Assembly: GCF_018130465.1 (NCBI RefSeq)
Contig: NZ_JAFCKJ010000014.1
Span: 1-64,000 of the forward strand
DNA: 64,000 bases
Source of the DNA: Bradyrhizobium canariense
GTDB taxonomy: Bacteria > Pseudomonadota > Alphaproteobacteria > Rhizobiales > Xanthobacteraceae
Reading direction: 5' to 3'
Within the stretch, counting starts at the first letter, position 1. Each line of letters starts with the position of its first letter. Both the position numbers and the translations under genes were made by a program. The notes beneath the pieces were generated by a model. The model saw only the letters and a list, made by a program, of their open reading frames with translations. It was not told the origin of the DNA and did no database searches. Of this stretch, positions 35,959 to 44,789 are shown piece by piece.

Positions 35959-36832
35959 ATTGGTTCTCGATCAGCCGGTCGCTGACCAGCCGCACCGCGC
36001 CCCGTTTCCACGAATAGTCCGCGCCCAGGCGCAGCCCGCTGTCACCGCGTGCCAGCACCGCGCCGGTCCTGGCATCGCGCACCTGGAAGCCGAGCGTATA
36101 CTCGGTGCGGCTGACCCGCCGCACCACCCCGATCAGCGACTGATCCGCACCGAGCCCTTGCGCAATCGCCGCCTCGCAGCCGCCGCAGTCGCGCAAAGCG
36201 CGCGCCTTCACCGCCTCCTCGTTTGCGCTGCCGACATCGACGATCCGGTAGCGGCCGGATCGGCCAAGGGCGTCGCGGACACTGCCGGTCACTTCGGCCA
36301 GAAAGGATGCATCTGCGGCGGCGAGGCCGGTGGCCGGCGCCGCGGTGTTGTCCTCGAGCTCGAATTCGAACACCGACAGCGCAATCGGCGCGGGTGTGCC
36401 GAGCGCGGCCATGACCTCGCGGGACACGAAGATCTCGGCACGCTGCCATGATTCGTCATTGTCGCCGCGGAAGGTATAGAGCTTGTCCATCACGATCTTT
36501 TTGGCGCCGACATCGATCACGGCGACCTTGGCCCATTGTACCAGCGTGCTCGTCTTCTGGATGCCGCCGATGACCTTGAACGCCGCGCCGTCCTGGGCCG
36601 AGGGCACGAGCCGGTAGCGCCGGTCCCCGCCGATGTCTTGCCGGAGCGCGGACATGAACGCCGACAGCCGTCGCTCGTGGGCGGCGGTCTGGTTGGCCGG
36701 CTCAGCCGACGTATCGGTATAACTGAAGTCGTCCATGGCGACGCCGATGGACGTCTCGGCGCGGGCCGGCGCATAAGACGCCGGGAGGACGAAGAGGAGA
36801 CAAGCAGAGAGGATCAACCGGCGCAGGTGCAT
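35957..36832 (-). CDS. Secreted DUF3280/DUF2380-like protein
   Basis: A 291-residue exported protein with signal peptide (LRRLILSACLLFVLPASYAP, cleavage near ARAE). Two related halves are visible: GVAMDDFSYTDTSAEP... RYRLV and SVFEFELEDNTAAP... RYRIVDV, so it may be an internal duplication. CGGCEAAIAQGLGADQSLIG carries a Cys pair. I assign DUF3280/DUF2380 from this pattern. Such proteins occur near quinoprotein alcohol dehydrogenase systems in methylotrophic relatives, but none of those genes are here. It is divergent from a two-component system. Its stop codon is supplied by repeat R3. Confidence 0.7.
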   Translation of the reverse strand: MHLRRLILSACLLFVLPASYAPARAETSIGVAMDDFSYTDTSAEPANQTAAHERRLSAFMSALRQDIGGDRRYRLVPSAQDGAAFKVIGGIQKTSTLVQWAKVAVIDVGAKKIVMDKLYTFRGDNDESWQRAEIFVSREVMAALGTPAPIALSVFEFELEDNTAAPATGLAAADASFLAEVTGSVRDALGRSGRYRIVDVGSANEEAVKARALRDCGGCEAAIAQGLGADQSLIGVVRRVSRTEYTLGFQVRDARTGAVLARGDSGLRLGADYSWKRGAVRLVSDRLIENQ

Positions 36833-37023
36833 GAGCGGGCCTCGTGTGACGGAGCGACCCGCAATCTGGACGGCGGAATCAGGCCATGCAGCGGCGCCGG
36901 TCCCGGCGACGGCCGGGAAAATTTCACGACGGTGCACCGCACTAGTACCTGGCGGCTTTGCGCCGGATGCGTTCTGCCGTCTAATGGGGCCGCGACAAAC
37001 CCGTTCGCACCAGGTGCCCGCCG

Positions 37024-38409
37024 ATGTGGAACCGCCCGAGGTTCGATCTCAAAGTCCGTCTGACGTTGCGCGTGGCCGCGATATCGGCCGCCTGCTTCGC
37101 CGCCATCTCCGCCTATTTCCTGATTACGGCCGACCGCGCGGCGCACGCGCGCCTCGACGCTATCGCCGCCATCGTGGCGAAGACGCTGGAGCTGCAGCAG
37201 GGCAAGATCCAGTGGGTCGCCAGCCCGCGCTCGGACTTTCCCAACCTCGACCCCGTTTCGGCCTATGTGATGACGCCCGGCCTGTGCCTGGCGTTCCGCG
37301 GCACGAGCGGCGACATCCTCCAGCGCTTCTGCAGCGGCGCGCCTGCCCCGGCGAGCCCGCCGCCGCAAGCCTTCGTGGCCTTCTATCGCAGCTTGTTCGA
37401 CCCCGGCCGCGAAGCGGCACGGCCCGTGATCGTGCGCGGAGCGAAGCTCGGCGACGCCGTGGTCTCGGTCGAGCCGGCCGTGCAGACGGCGGAGGCCTGG
37501 CACGAGGCCGGCCGCCTGATGCTCGCGCTGGCGATCGCCCTGCCGCTGCTCTGCGCGCTGGTCTACGCCGCGCTTGCACGGGCGCTGCGCCCCACCCGCA
37601 TGATCCGCACCGGCCTCGAGCGGATTGCCGCCAACGACCTCACCACGCGGCTGCCGCCGTTCGACCTTGCCGAGCTCTCCGCGATCCGCGACGGATTCAA
37701 TCATCTCGCCGAAAGCCTCGACACCGCGCTTGCCGAACGCAGCGAGCTGACGCGGAAGCTGATCGCGCTCCAGGACGAGGAGCGCCGCCATCTCGCGCGC
37801 GAGCTGCATGACGAGTTCGGCCAGTCGCTCGCCGCAATCCGCGCGCTCGCCTCCTCCGCCCGCCAGACCGCCGCGCAGGACTGCCCTTCCCTGCTTGGCG
37901 AATGCGACGGCATCGCGCGGACCGCAACCGGCATGATGGAGACGTTGCGCGGCACGCTGTTCCGGCTGCGGCCGCCGGATGTCGAGGAGCTCGGGCTCGT
38001 CGCCAGCCTCGAAGGCCTCGTCGCGGGCTGGAACGGGCGCAGCCGCGGCGAGACGCGCTTCTCGATCCGGTTCGACGGCGCATTCGAGACCCTGCCGGCC
38101 ACGATCAGCGCCAGCCTCTACCGGATCGTGCAGGAGGCGCTCACCAACGCCGCCAAGCATGCCGTCGCCACGCGGGTCAGCTTGGAATTGACGATGGGGG
38201 CCAGCGAGATCGCGCTTGCGATCGACGACGACGGACGCGCGACCGATCCCGTCGCGAAATCCGGAATGGGCCTGCTCGGCATGCGCGAGCGCGTCGCAGC
38301 CCTGCGCGGCCAATTGAGCTTCGAGGCCGCGCCGAACGGCGGCTCCGCACTGCGCGTGGTCATCCCGCTCGGACCCGCCGATCGGCAGCCGCTGGAGCAC
38401 GCCGCATGA
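37024..38409 (+). CDS. NarX/UhpB-type sensor histidine kinase
   Basis: A 461-residue membrane kinase. First membrane helix at about 13-36, periplasmic sensor to about 160, second helix about 165-190, HAMP (about 190-245), HisKA_3 dimerisation domain with phospho-His in RRHLARELHDEFGQSLAAIR (about 260), and HATPase with QEALTNAAKHA and GMGLLGMRERVAAL. Its TGA overlaps the ATG of the response-regulator gene (ATGA). The signal is unknown; the divergent DUF3280-like gene may be a target. Confidence 0.92.
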   Translation: MWNRPRFDLKVRLTLRVAAISAACFAAISAYFLITADRAAHARLDAIAAIVAKTLELQQGKIQWVASPRSDFPNLDPVSAYVMTPGLCLAFRGTSGDILQRFCSGAPAPASPPPQAFVAFYRSLFDPGREAARPVIVRGAKLGDAVVSVEPAVQTAEAWHEAGRLMLALAIALPLLCALVYAALARALRPTRMIRTGLERIAANDLTTRLPPFDLAELSAIRDGFNHLAESLDTALAERSELTRKLIALQDEERRHLARELHDEFGQSLAAIRALASSARQTAAQDCPSLLGECDGIARTATGMMETLRGTLFRLRPPDVEELGLVASLEGLVAGWNGRSRGETRFSIRFDGAFETLPATISASLYRIVQEALTNAAKHAVATRVSLELTMGASEIALAIDDDGRATDPVAKSGMGLLGMRERVAALRGQLSFEAAPNGGSALRVVIPLGPADRQPLEHAA

Positions 38410-39068
38410 GCGCGGCCGACGCGACCATTCTGCTGGTCGACGACCATTCCGTCGTCCGCGAGGGCTATCGCTCCGTGCTCCAGAAGCAGCCGGGACTTCG
38501 CGTCATCGCCGAAGCCGCCGACGGCGCGGAGGCCTACCGTCTCTACAAATCGGAGGCGCCCGACCTCGTCATCATGGATCTGAGTATGCCCGGCATCGGC
38601 GGCATCGAGGCCGTCAGGCGCATCAGGCAGTGGGACAAGGGCGCGAGGATCCTCGTCTTCACCATGCATGAAAATGCCGGCTTTGCCGTGCAGGCGATCC
38701 GCGCCGGCGCGAGGGGCTATGTCACCAAGACCAGTCCGCCGGAGACATTGGTGCGCGCCGTGATGGACGTGCTCGCCGGCAAGATCGCCATCAGCCCCGA
38801 CATCGACCATGAGCTCGCGCTGAGCCGGCTCGCCGGGGAAAGCTCGGCCGCCGACGTCCTCACGCCGCGCGAGTTCGAGGTGATGCGGCTGCTGCTCGCC
38901 GAGAACACCACAGAGGAGATCGCCGAGACGCTCCATGTCAGCCCGAAGACGGTGGCGAACCTGCATTCCCTGATCAAGGACAAGCTCGGCGTCGGCTCCG
39001 ACATCGAGCTGGTCCGGCTGGCGCTGCGCCAGGGAATATTGACAGAGGTCGATCTCGGCGAGGGCTGA
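38406..39068 (+). CDS. NarL/FixJ-type response regulator
   Basis: A 220-residue regulator with N-terminal receiver (ILLVDDHSVVREGY, phospho-Asp in LVIMDLSMPG, Lys in YVTKTS) and C-terminal LuxR HTH (about 150-210, LTPREFEVMRLLLAENTTEE and KTVANLHSLIKDKLG). It is translationally coupled to the kinase before it, so they form a cognate pair. Confidence 0.94.
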   Translation: MSAADATILLVDDHSVVREGYRSVLQKQPGLRVIAEAADGAEAYRLYKSEAPDLVIMDLSMPGIGGIEAVRRIRQWDKGARILVFTMHENAGFAVQAIRAGARGYVTKTSPPETLVRAVMDVLAGKIAISPDIDHELALSRLAGESSAADVLTPREFEVMRLLLAENTTEEIAETLHVSPKTVANLHSLIKDKLGVGSDIELVRLALRQGILTEVDLGEG

Positions 39069-39084
39069 TCGTATCCGCCCTAGA

Positions 39085-40068
39085 TTACTCCCGCGCGACC
39101 ACTGAATCCAGCCATGCGCAGTTCAGCGGCGGCACGCGGGGGTCGGCCACGCGAACACCACGCGACGCTGCGTCGAGCCGCATTTCTCGCAGGCGCTTGC
39201 GCTGCTCCTCGGGCATGTAGAGCCGCTCGTGGCCCCACAGCGACGGGCCGTCAAAGGTCTCGTGCGGCTGCCAGGTCGCAGGCTCGATCACGCGCCCGCC
39301 CCAGCCATATTCGATGAAGAAGCCGGACGGCGTGTTCACGTAGAACGACGTCATGTGGTCGTTGGTGTGCCGTCCGAGCGTATAGGCGACGCGGCCGTCG
39401 TCCAGCTGCGCGAGGTCGTAGCCCTGCCCGACATCATCGAGGCTGCCAAGCTCGACCATGAAATGGTGCAGCGCCTTCCGCCCCGAGCCAACCATAGCAA
39501 AGGAGTGATGGCGGCCGTTGACGTGGAAGAAATAAAGTCCGTAGGGCTTGAGGCCGAAATCGGAGACGTGGAAGCCGAGCACGTCACGATAGAACGGCAC
39601 CAGCGGCTCGACGTCCTCGACATTGAGCACGACGTGCCCCATGCCGAGCGCACCGGTGCGGAAACCCGAGATCGGCCGTCCCGGCTTGAAAGGCTCGGTC
39701 GCAAGCTCCGGCTTGCAGAAGGCCTCCAGCCGATTGCCGGCGGGATCACCGAACACGATCAGTTCGGCCACATGCCGCTCGTCGGCCAGCGCGCGCGAGC
39801 CGCGCGTCACCTTCACGCCATGGCCTTCCAGCCGCCCGGCCAACTGATCGAGCTCGGCGGTCGACGGAACTTCCCATCCCATCACCGCCAGGCCGGCATC
39901 GCTGCTGCCGTCGACGATCAGGCGCTGCTTGCGGTCGTCCATGCGGAATGCGCGCATCTTGCCGCCGCGGTCGACCTGTTGCATGCCGAGCAGGCCGGTC
40001 GCCATCCGGCTCCACTGGTCGACCTCTGGCGAGTTGATCCCGATATAGCCGAGCGCGGTGATCTCCAT
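39085..40068 (-). CDS. VOC-family extradiol dioxygenase
   Basis: A 327-residue type I extradiol ring-cleavage dioxygenase with two vicinal-oxygen-chelate modules (about 1-125 and 140-300). The Fe(II) ligands fit H in GMGHVVLNV, H in RKALHHFMVELG, and E in GFFIEYGWGG. GGGAGGACGTCG precedes the start. It is divergent from the MhpR-like regulator gene and opposite an MhpA-like hydroxylase, so it probably opens a catechol-type ring made by that enzyme, replacing the unrelated MhpB of E. coli. Confidence 0.87.
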   Translation of the reverse strand: MEITALGYIGINSPEVDQWSRMATGLLGMQQVDRGGKMRAFRMDDRKQRLIVDGSSDAGLAVMGWEVPSTAELDQLAGRLEGHGVKVTRGSRALADERHVAELIVFGDPAGNRLEAFCKPELATEPFKPGRPISGFRTGALGMGHVVLNVEDVEPLVPFYRDVLGFHVSDFGLKPYGLYFFHVNGRHHSFAMVGSGRKALHHFMVELGSLDDVGQGYDLAQLDDGRVAYTLGRHTNDHMTSFYVNTPSGFFIEYGWGGRVIEPATWQPHETFDGPSLWGHERLYMPEEQRKRLREMRLDAASRGVRVADPRVPPLNCAWLDSVVARE

Positions 40069-40155
40069 CGACGTCCTCCCGAGGGCATTGCGTCCGCCGT
40101 ACTGCGGCGAGCTTGATACCGGCCGCGCGCGATCCTACGGTAGCGCCCGCAATCG

Positions 40156-40171
40156 CTTCGCGTTCGCAAAG
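40156..40171. promoter_or_regulatory. Candidate IclR/MhpR operator
   Basis: CTTCGCG-TT-CGCAAAG, a 16-bp palindrome with one mismatch in the divergent promoter between the dioxygenase and MhpR-like genes. Size fits IclR-family boxes. Confidence 0.4.
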
Positions 40172-40214
40172 ACGATAATCGCGAGGCCGTGCGCCACAAG
40201 GGAGGAAATGCGAA

Positions 40215-41006
40215 GTGTCCAAGGAGCGGACGCGGAACGCTCAGCCGCGGCAGTCTGAGGGCGTCCGCGCCTTCAAGCGTGGGCTGGACGTGCTGCACGA
40301 GGTCAACCGCTCCGGCGGCATTCGCGCGGGAGACGTCGCGCGTGCGCTCGACCTGCCCCGCCCGACCGTCTACCGCCTGCTCGAGACGCTGGAGGAACTG
40401 GGCTATGTCGCCCGCAGCGCCAGCGATGACCGTTTTCGCGTAACCCGGCGGGCGCTCAGCCTTGGCGACGGCTACGATCCCGGCGTGGTGATCTGCCAGG
40501 CGGCGGCACCTTTCCTCGCCGAGTTGAGCAAGACCCTGGTCTGGCCGGTCGATCTCTCGACTTACGAGAACGCCGCGATGGTGGTGCAGGAGACCACGCA
40601 TTCGCGCAGCCCGCTCTCGATCGACCGCGGCATGATCGGCAAGTGCCTGCCGATGCTGCGGACCTCAGCGGGCCGCGCCTATCTTGCCGCATGCCCCCTG
40701 CGCGAGCGCGAGCTGATCGTCAATCATTTGCGCCGGATCGACGAGGCCGACGACCGCCCTTTCCTCGACGAAGGCCGCCTCGACCGAATGATCGCCGAGA
40801 CGCAAGCGCGGGGCTACGCGATCCGCAGCGAAGGCGAATACAATCCCAAGACCGCCTCGATCGCCGTCCCGATCGTGCGGAACGGCGTCGTATTCGGCTG
40901 CATCTCGATCATCTGGATCCGCTCGGCGCTGGGGATTGACGAGGCGGTGGCTCAGTTTGCGGCGCAACTTCGGGAGACGGCGTCGGCCATTCCGCTCGAG
41001 ATCTAG
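40215..41006 (+). CDS. IclR-family activator, MhpR-like
   Basis: A 263-residue regulator. The N-terminal winged HTH (about 20-80) contains GDVARALDLPRPTVYRLLET. The IclR effector domain (about 90-260) contains VWPVDLSTYENAAMVVQETT and MLRTSAGRAYLAACPL, which closely follow the MhpR pattern. The GTG start has GGAGG ten bases upstream. Neighbouring genes make it the likely activator of the aromatic-acid pathway on both sides. Confidence 0.88.
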   Translation: MSKERTRNAQPRQSEGVRAFKRGLDVLHEVNRSGGIRAGDVARALDLPRPTVYRLLETLEELGYVARSASDDRFRVTRRALSLGDGYDPGVVICQAAAPFLAELSKTLVWPVDLSTYENAAMVVQETTHSRSPLSIDRGMIGKCLPMLRTSAGRAYLAACPLRERELIVNHLRRIDEADDRPFLDEGRLDRMIAETQARGYAIRSEGEYNPKTASIAVPIVRNGVVFGCISIIWIRSALGIDEAVAQFAAQLRETASAIPLEI

Positions 41007-41082
41007 GCGAGGCCGTCCGCTGGGCGGACACTTGGCGCGACGGCGTTGATGCGGTGGCATCGCTTGGGGAAGAGATAACCCC

Positions 41083-42591
41083 ATGCAAGATAAATCCGCC
41101 CCTGAAGAGTTTGACGTGGTGATCGTCGGCCGCGGCCCGGTCGGAGCCACGCTCGCCAACCTGCTCGGCCTGTGCGGCGTGCGGACGCTGGTGCTGGAGC
41201 GCGAGGCACGAACCTATCATCTGCCACGCGCGGTACATTTCGACGACGAATGCATGCGGGTGTTCCAGACCATCGGCCTCGCCGAGGCAATCCTGCCGCA
41301 TGTCATCCTCAGCCCCGGCATGCTCTTTCTCGACGCCGACGGCCGGATGCTGCTGGACTGGTCGCGGCCGCAGACATTGACGCCGATGGGATGGAATCTC
41401 AGCTATCGCTTCCACCAGCCCGACCTGGAAGACGTGCTGATCGCTGGCCTCGCGCGCTGGCCGCACGTCGCCTTGCGCAGCCGCTGCGATGTGTTCGCGC
41501 TGGATCAGGACGAAACCGGCGTGCGCGTCCGCTACGAGGATCTTTCCAAGGGGAAGCTGAGCGAAGTCCGCGCCGGCTATGTCATCGGTTGCGACGGTGC
41601 CCGATCTCTGGTGCGCCGCTTCATCGGCTCCGGCATGGACGATCTCGGCTTCCATGAGCGCTGGCTCGTGATCGACGTGCTGCTCAAGCGCGACCGCGAC
41701 GATCTCGGCGACTACAGCATCCAGCATTGCGATCGGCGCCGGCCGGCGACCTATGTTCGCGGCACAGGCACGCGACGGCGCTGGGAGATCACGGTTCTCC
41801 CGGACGAGGACTCCCATGATGTGGTGCAGCCGACCCATGTATGGGAGTTGCTGTCACGCTGGATCACGCCCGACGATGCCGAACTCGAGCGCGCCGCGGT
41901 CTACACTTTTCATTCCGTCATCGCGCAGCAATGGCGGAGCGGCCGTCTGCTACTCGCCGGCGATTCCGCACATCAGACCCCGCCCTTCCTCGGCCAGGGC
42001 ATGTGCGCAGGCGTCCGGGATGCCGCCAACCTTGCCTGGAAGCTTGCCGAAGTCCTGCACGGACGGGCGGACGCAAGTCTGCTCGACACTTACCAGAGCG
42101 AGCGCCAGCCGCACGTGCGCGAGTTCATCGAGCTCGCTATCCGCCTCGGCGGCGTCATCAACACCAAGGCGATCGAAGCGGGCCTTGCCGCCGGCGAAGC
42201 CCGCGAGAATGCACCGGTCAAGCTGGAGGTCAAAAAGCCGCTGCTCGGCCCCGGCCTCGCGCTCGGCGATCTGCCTCTCGCCGGATATCTGGCGCCGCAG
42301 TTCGAGTTGAAAGACGGCCGCCGCGGCGATGACCGGATCGGCTACAGCCACATGCTCCTCGTCGAGAGCGCGGCCACGCTCTCGTCGCGTCTCGCCCTGT
42401 CGCAGGCAGGAATCGACATCCTGACCAGCGACGATGCCGAGGGCGTCGGGTCATGGCTACGCGAGCACGGCATCATCGCAGCACTCGTTCGCCCCGACCG
42501 CTACGTTCGCGGAACCGCCCGCAACGACACCGAGCTCGACCGGCTCATTGCCGCCATCACGCCTCCAACCCACGTGCCGTCCGCGGCCTGA
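41083..42591 (+). CDS. mhpA: MhpA-like 3-(3-hydroxyphenyl)propionate hydroxylase
   Basis: A 502-residue group A flavin monooxygenase. FAD motif VVIVGRGPVGATLANLLGL (about 10-28), the DG motif region VIGCDGARSLVRR, and GDSAHQTPPFLGQGMCAGVR for the FAD ribityl. PRAVHFDDECMRVFQTIGL is typical of MhpA. The enzyme hydroxylates 3-hydroxyphenylpropionate-type acids to 2,3-dihydroxy products. It follows the MhpR-like gene and precedes an FAH-family gene by 23 bp, so all are likely co-regulated. The actual substrate may be another phenolic acid. Confidence 0.88.
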   Translation: MQDKSAPEEFDVVIVGRGPVGATLANLLGLCGVRTLVLEREARTYHLPRAVHFDDECMRVFQTIGLAEAILPHVILSPGMLFLDADGRMLLDWSRPQTLTPMGWNLSYRFHQPDLEDVLIAGLARWPHVALRSRCDVFALDQDETGVRVRYEDLSKGKLSEVRAGYVIGCDGARSLVRRFIGSGMDDLGFHERWLVIDVLLKRDRDDLGDYSIQHCDRRRPATYVRGTGTRRRWEITVLPDEDSHDVVQPTHVWELLSRWITPDDAELERAAVYTFHSVIAQQWRSGRLLLAGDSAHQTPPFLGQGMCAGVRDAANLAWKLAEVLHGRADASLLDTYQSERQPHVREFIELAIRLGGVINTKAIEAGLAAGEARENAPVKLEVKKPLLGPGLALGDLPLAGYLAPQFELKDGRRGDDRIGYSHMLLVESAATLSSRLALSQAGIDILTSDDAEGVGSWLREHGIIAALVRPDRYVRGTARNDTELDRLIAAITPPTHVPSAA

Positions 42592-42614
42592 CCGACTTCT
42601 CTCGAGGATATCTC

Positions 42615-43466
42615 ATGAAGCTGCTCTCTTTCATCGCCAACGGCCGTGCCTCGTTCGGGGCCGTCAGGGACAACGGCGTCGTCGATCTCGGCACACGCAT
42701 GGCAGGCTGCACCACGTTGCGGCAGTTGCTCGAAACCAATCGCGTTGCCGAGGCGGCAAAGCTCGCCCTGTCCGCGGCGCCCGATCATCCACTCGACAAG
42801 ATCACCTTTGCTCCCGTCATTCCCGATCCCGGCAAGATCATCTGTGTCGGCCTCAACTATCGCGACCACGTCGCCGAAACGGGGCGCACCGTTACCGAGA
42901 AGCCAGCGCTGTTCGTGCGTTTTCCCTGCAGCCAGGTCGGACATCTCCAGCCCATCGTGAAGCCGAAAGTCAGCGACGATTTCGACTACGAAGGCGAACT
43001 CGCGCTCGTCATCGGCAAGGCAGGCCGCCACATCCCCGCGAGCCGCGCGCTCGACCACATCGCCGGCTATTCCTGCTACAACGAAGGCAGCGTCCGCGAC
43101 TGGCAGCGGCACACGAGCCAGTTCCTCTCCGGCAAGACCTTTGCCGAGAGCGGCAGCTTCGGCCCGTGGCTGGTGACGACGGACGAGATCCCCGATCCGT
43201 CGAAGCTGACCTTGCAGACGCGCCTGAACGGCACCGTCGTCCAGGACACCACCACGGATCTCCTGATCACCGCGATATCCGAGCTGATCGCCTACGTCTC
43301 GGCGATCTGCCCGCTCGTCCCCGGCGATGTCATCGTCACGGGCACGCCCGGCGGCGTCGGCGCCAAGCGCACGCCACCACTTTGGATGCGTCCCGGCGAC
43401 ACCGTCGAGGTCGAGATCTCCGGCATCGGAATCTTGCGCAACAGGGTCATCGCCGAACCGGCCTGA
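42615..43466 (+). CDS. Fumarylacetoacetate hydrolase-family protein
   Basis: A 283-residue FAH-family enzyme. Motifs: IICVGLNYRDHVAETGR (about 76-92), metal ligands in FDYEGELALVIGKAGR and D in VRDWQRHTSQF, and VTGTPGGVGAKRTPPLWMRP near the end. The family includes acylpyruvases, hydratases and ring-fission-product hydrolases. In this operon it is the best candidate to process the ring-opened product. The 46-bp gap to the next gene suggests one transcript. Confidence 0.9.
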   Translation: MKLLSFIANGRASFGAVRDNGVVDLGTRMAGCTTLRQLLETNRVAEAAKLALSAAPDHPLDKITFAPVIPDPGKIICVGLNYRDHVAETGRTVTEKPALFVRFPCSQVGHLQPIVKPKVSDDFDYEGELALVIGKAGRHIPASRALDHIAGYSCYNEGSVRDWQRHTSQFLSGKTFAESGSFGPWLVTTDEIPDPSKLTLQTRLNGTVVQDTTTDLLITAISELIAYVSAICPLVPGDVIVTGTPGGVGAKRTPPLWMRPGDTVEVEISGIGILRNRVIAEPA

Positions 43467-43512
43467 CCGCCAGCACCAATCAATCAAAACGATAACGGGA
43501 TCGGGAAACGCC

Positions 43513-44724
43513 ATGAGCACGCTTCGTACGACATCGACCGCCATCCTGCTGATCACGCTGGCGCTTGCAGGCGCCACCGCGCGTGCCGAGATCAAGGGCG
43601 AGGCCGTCCGCATCGGCGTCCTCACCGACATGAACGGGATATTCGCGACCGCGATGGGCCCGGGCTCGGTCGAGGCGGCGCGGATGGCGGCCGAGGAGTT
43701 CGGCGGCAAGATCAACGGCAAGCCGATCGAGATCCTGCAGGCCGACCACCAGAACAAGCCGGACCTTGCGGCCTCGCTCGCCCGCAAATGGTTCAGCGAC
43801 GGCGTGCAGGCGATCGCGGACGGCGGCAGCTCCGGTGCCGCGCTCGCGGTGCAGGAACTGGTGCGCGGCAACGGAAAAATCTTCCTCGTCTCCGGCGCAG
43901 GCGCCAACCAGCTCACCGATGAAGCCTGTGCAGCGAGTAGCGTGCAGTGGACCCAGGACGCCTATTCGACCGCGACCGCGGTGGTCTCCGGCATCATGCA
44001 GACCAGCAAGGAGCCGTGGTTCTTCATCACCGGCGACTATGCCTTCGGCCACTCGATCGAAGCAACCGCCCGCGCCCGCATCACTGCGCTCGGCGGCAAG
44101 GTCGCCGGCAGCGTGAAGGCGCAGCTCGGCACGCCCGACTACAGCTCGTTCCTGCTTCAGGCGCAGTCCTCGGGCGCAAAAATCCTGGCAATCAACGTCG
44201 CCGGCGACAACGCCACCGCGATCAAGCAGGCGGAAGAATTCGGCCTTGCCGACCAGGGCATCAAGATCGTGCCGATGTCGTTCCAGAACGTCGATATCGA
44301 AGCCGTCGGGTTGAAGGCGACGCGCGGCGACCTCATCGTCACCTCGTTCTTCGAGGACGTCTCGCCGGCAGCTCGGAAATTCTCCGATGCGTTCTTCGCT
44401 CGCCGCAAAGCGATGCCGTCGCAAATCCAGGCCGGGGTCTATTCCGCCGTGCGCCACTATCTCCAAGCCGTGAAGGATACCGACTCAGACGACAGCGCGG
44501 TGGTGATGGCCAAGATGAAGGCGACGCCCGTTTCGGACGCTTACACGCCCCATGGGCGCATCCGCGAGGACCAGCGCATGGTGCACGATCTCTACCTGGT
44601 GCAGGTCAAGACGCCGGAGGAATCCAAAGGGCCGTGGGACTTCGTCAAGCTGGTCGCGACCATCCCGCCGGACCAGGCCTTCCGCCCGCTTGACCGCAGC
44701 AAGTGCAGCCTGGTCGTCAAGTAG
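43513..44724 (+). CDS. ABC transporter substrate-binding protein (HAAT type), 1
   Basis: A 403-residue periplasmic binding protein with signal peptide (to ATARAE) and a Leu/Ile/Val-binding fold (Peripla_BP_6): VRIGVLTDMNGIFATAMGPG at the mature start, EILQADHQNKPDLAASLARK, and FVSGAG-like segment FLVSGAGANQLTDEAC. No permease or ATPase is adjacent. By context it binds an aromatic acid feeding the MhpA-like pathway. Its TAG stop is the first three bases of repeat R3 copy b. Confidence 0.88.
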   Translation: MSTLRTTSTAILLITLALAGATARAEIKGEAVRIGVLTDMNGIFATAMGPGSVEAARMAAEEFGGKINGKPIEILQADHQNKPDLAASLARKWFSDGVQAIADGGSSGAALAVQELVRGNGKIFLVSGAGANQLTDEACAASSVQWTQDAYSTATAVVSGIMQTSKEPWFFITGDYAFGHSIEATARARITALGGKVAGSVKAQLGTPDYSSFLLQAQSSGAKILAINVAGDNATAIKQAEEFGLADQGIKIVPMSFQNVDIEAVGLKATRGDLIVTSFFEDVSPAARKFSDAFFARRKAMPSQIQAGVYSAVRHYLQAVKDTDSDDSAVVMAKMKATPVSDAYTPHGRIREDQRMVHDLYLVQVKTPEESKGPWDFVKLVATIPPDQAFRPLDRSKCSLVVK

Positions 44725-44776
44725 AGCGTTTTCAAGCGAAGTGGATACCGGTTCGCGTCAAGAAAACGCATCAGAT
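44722..44776. repeat. Dispersed element R3, copy b
   Basis: Reads TAGAGCGTTTTCAAGCGAAG at its left end and is about 90 percent identical to the R3 core at 35905-35958. As in copy a, the first bases form the TAG stop codon of the adjacent gene. The middle contains GGATACCGGTTCGCG in both copies. Confidence 0.9.
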
Positions 44777-44789
44777 AGGAGTCTAACCG

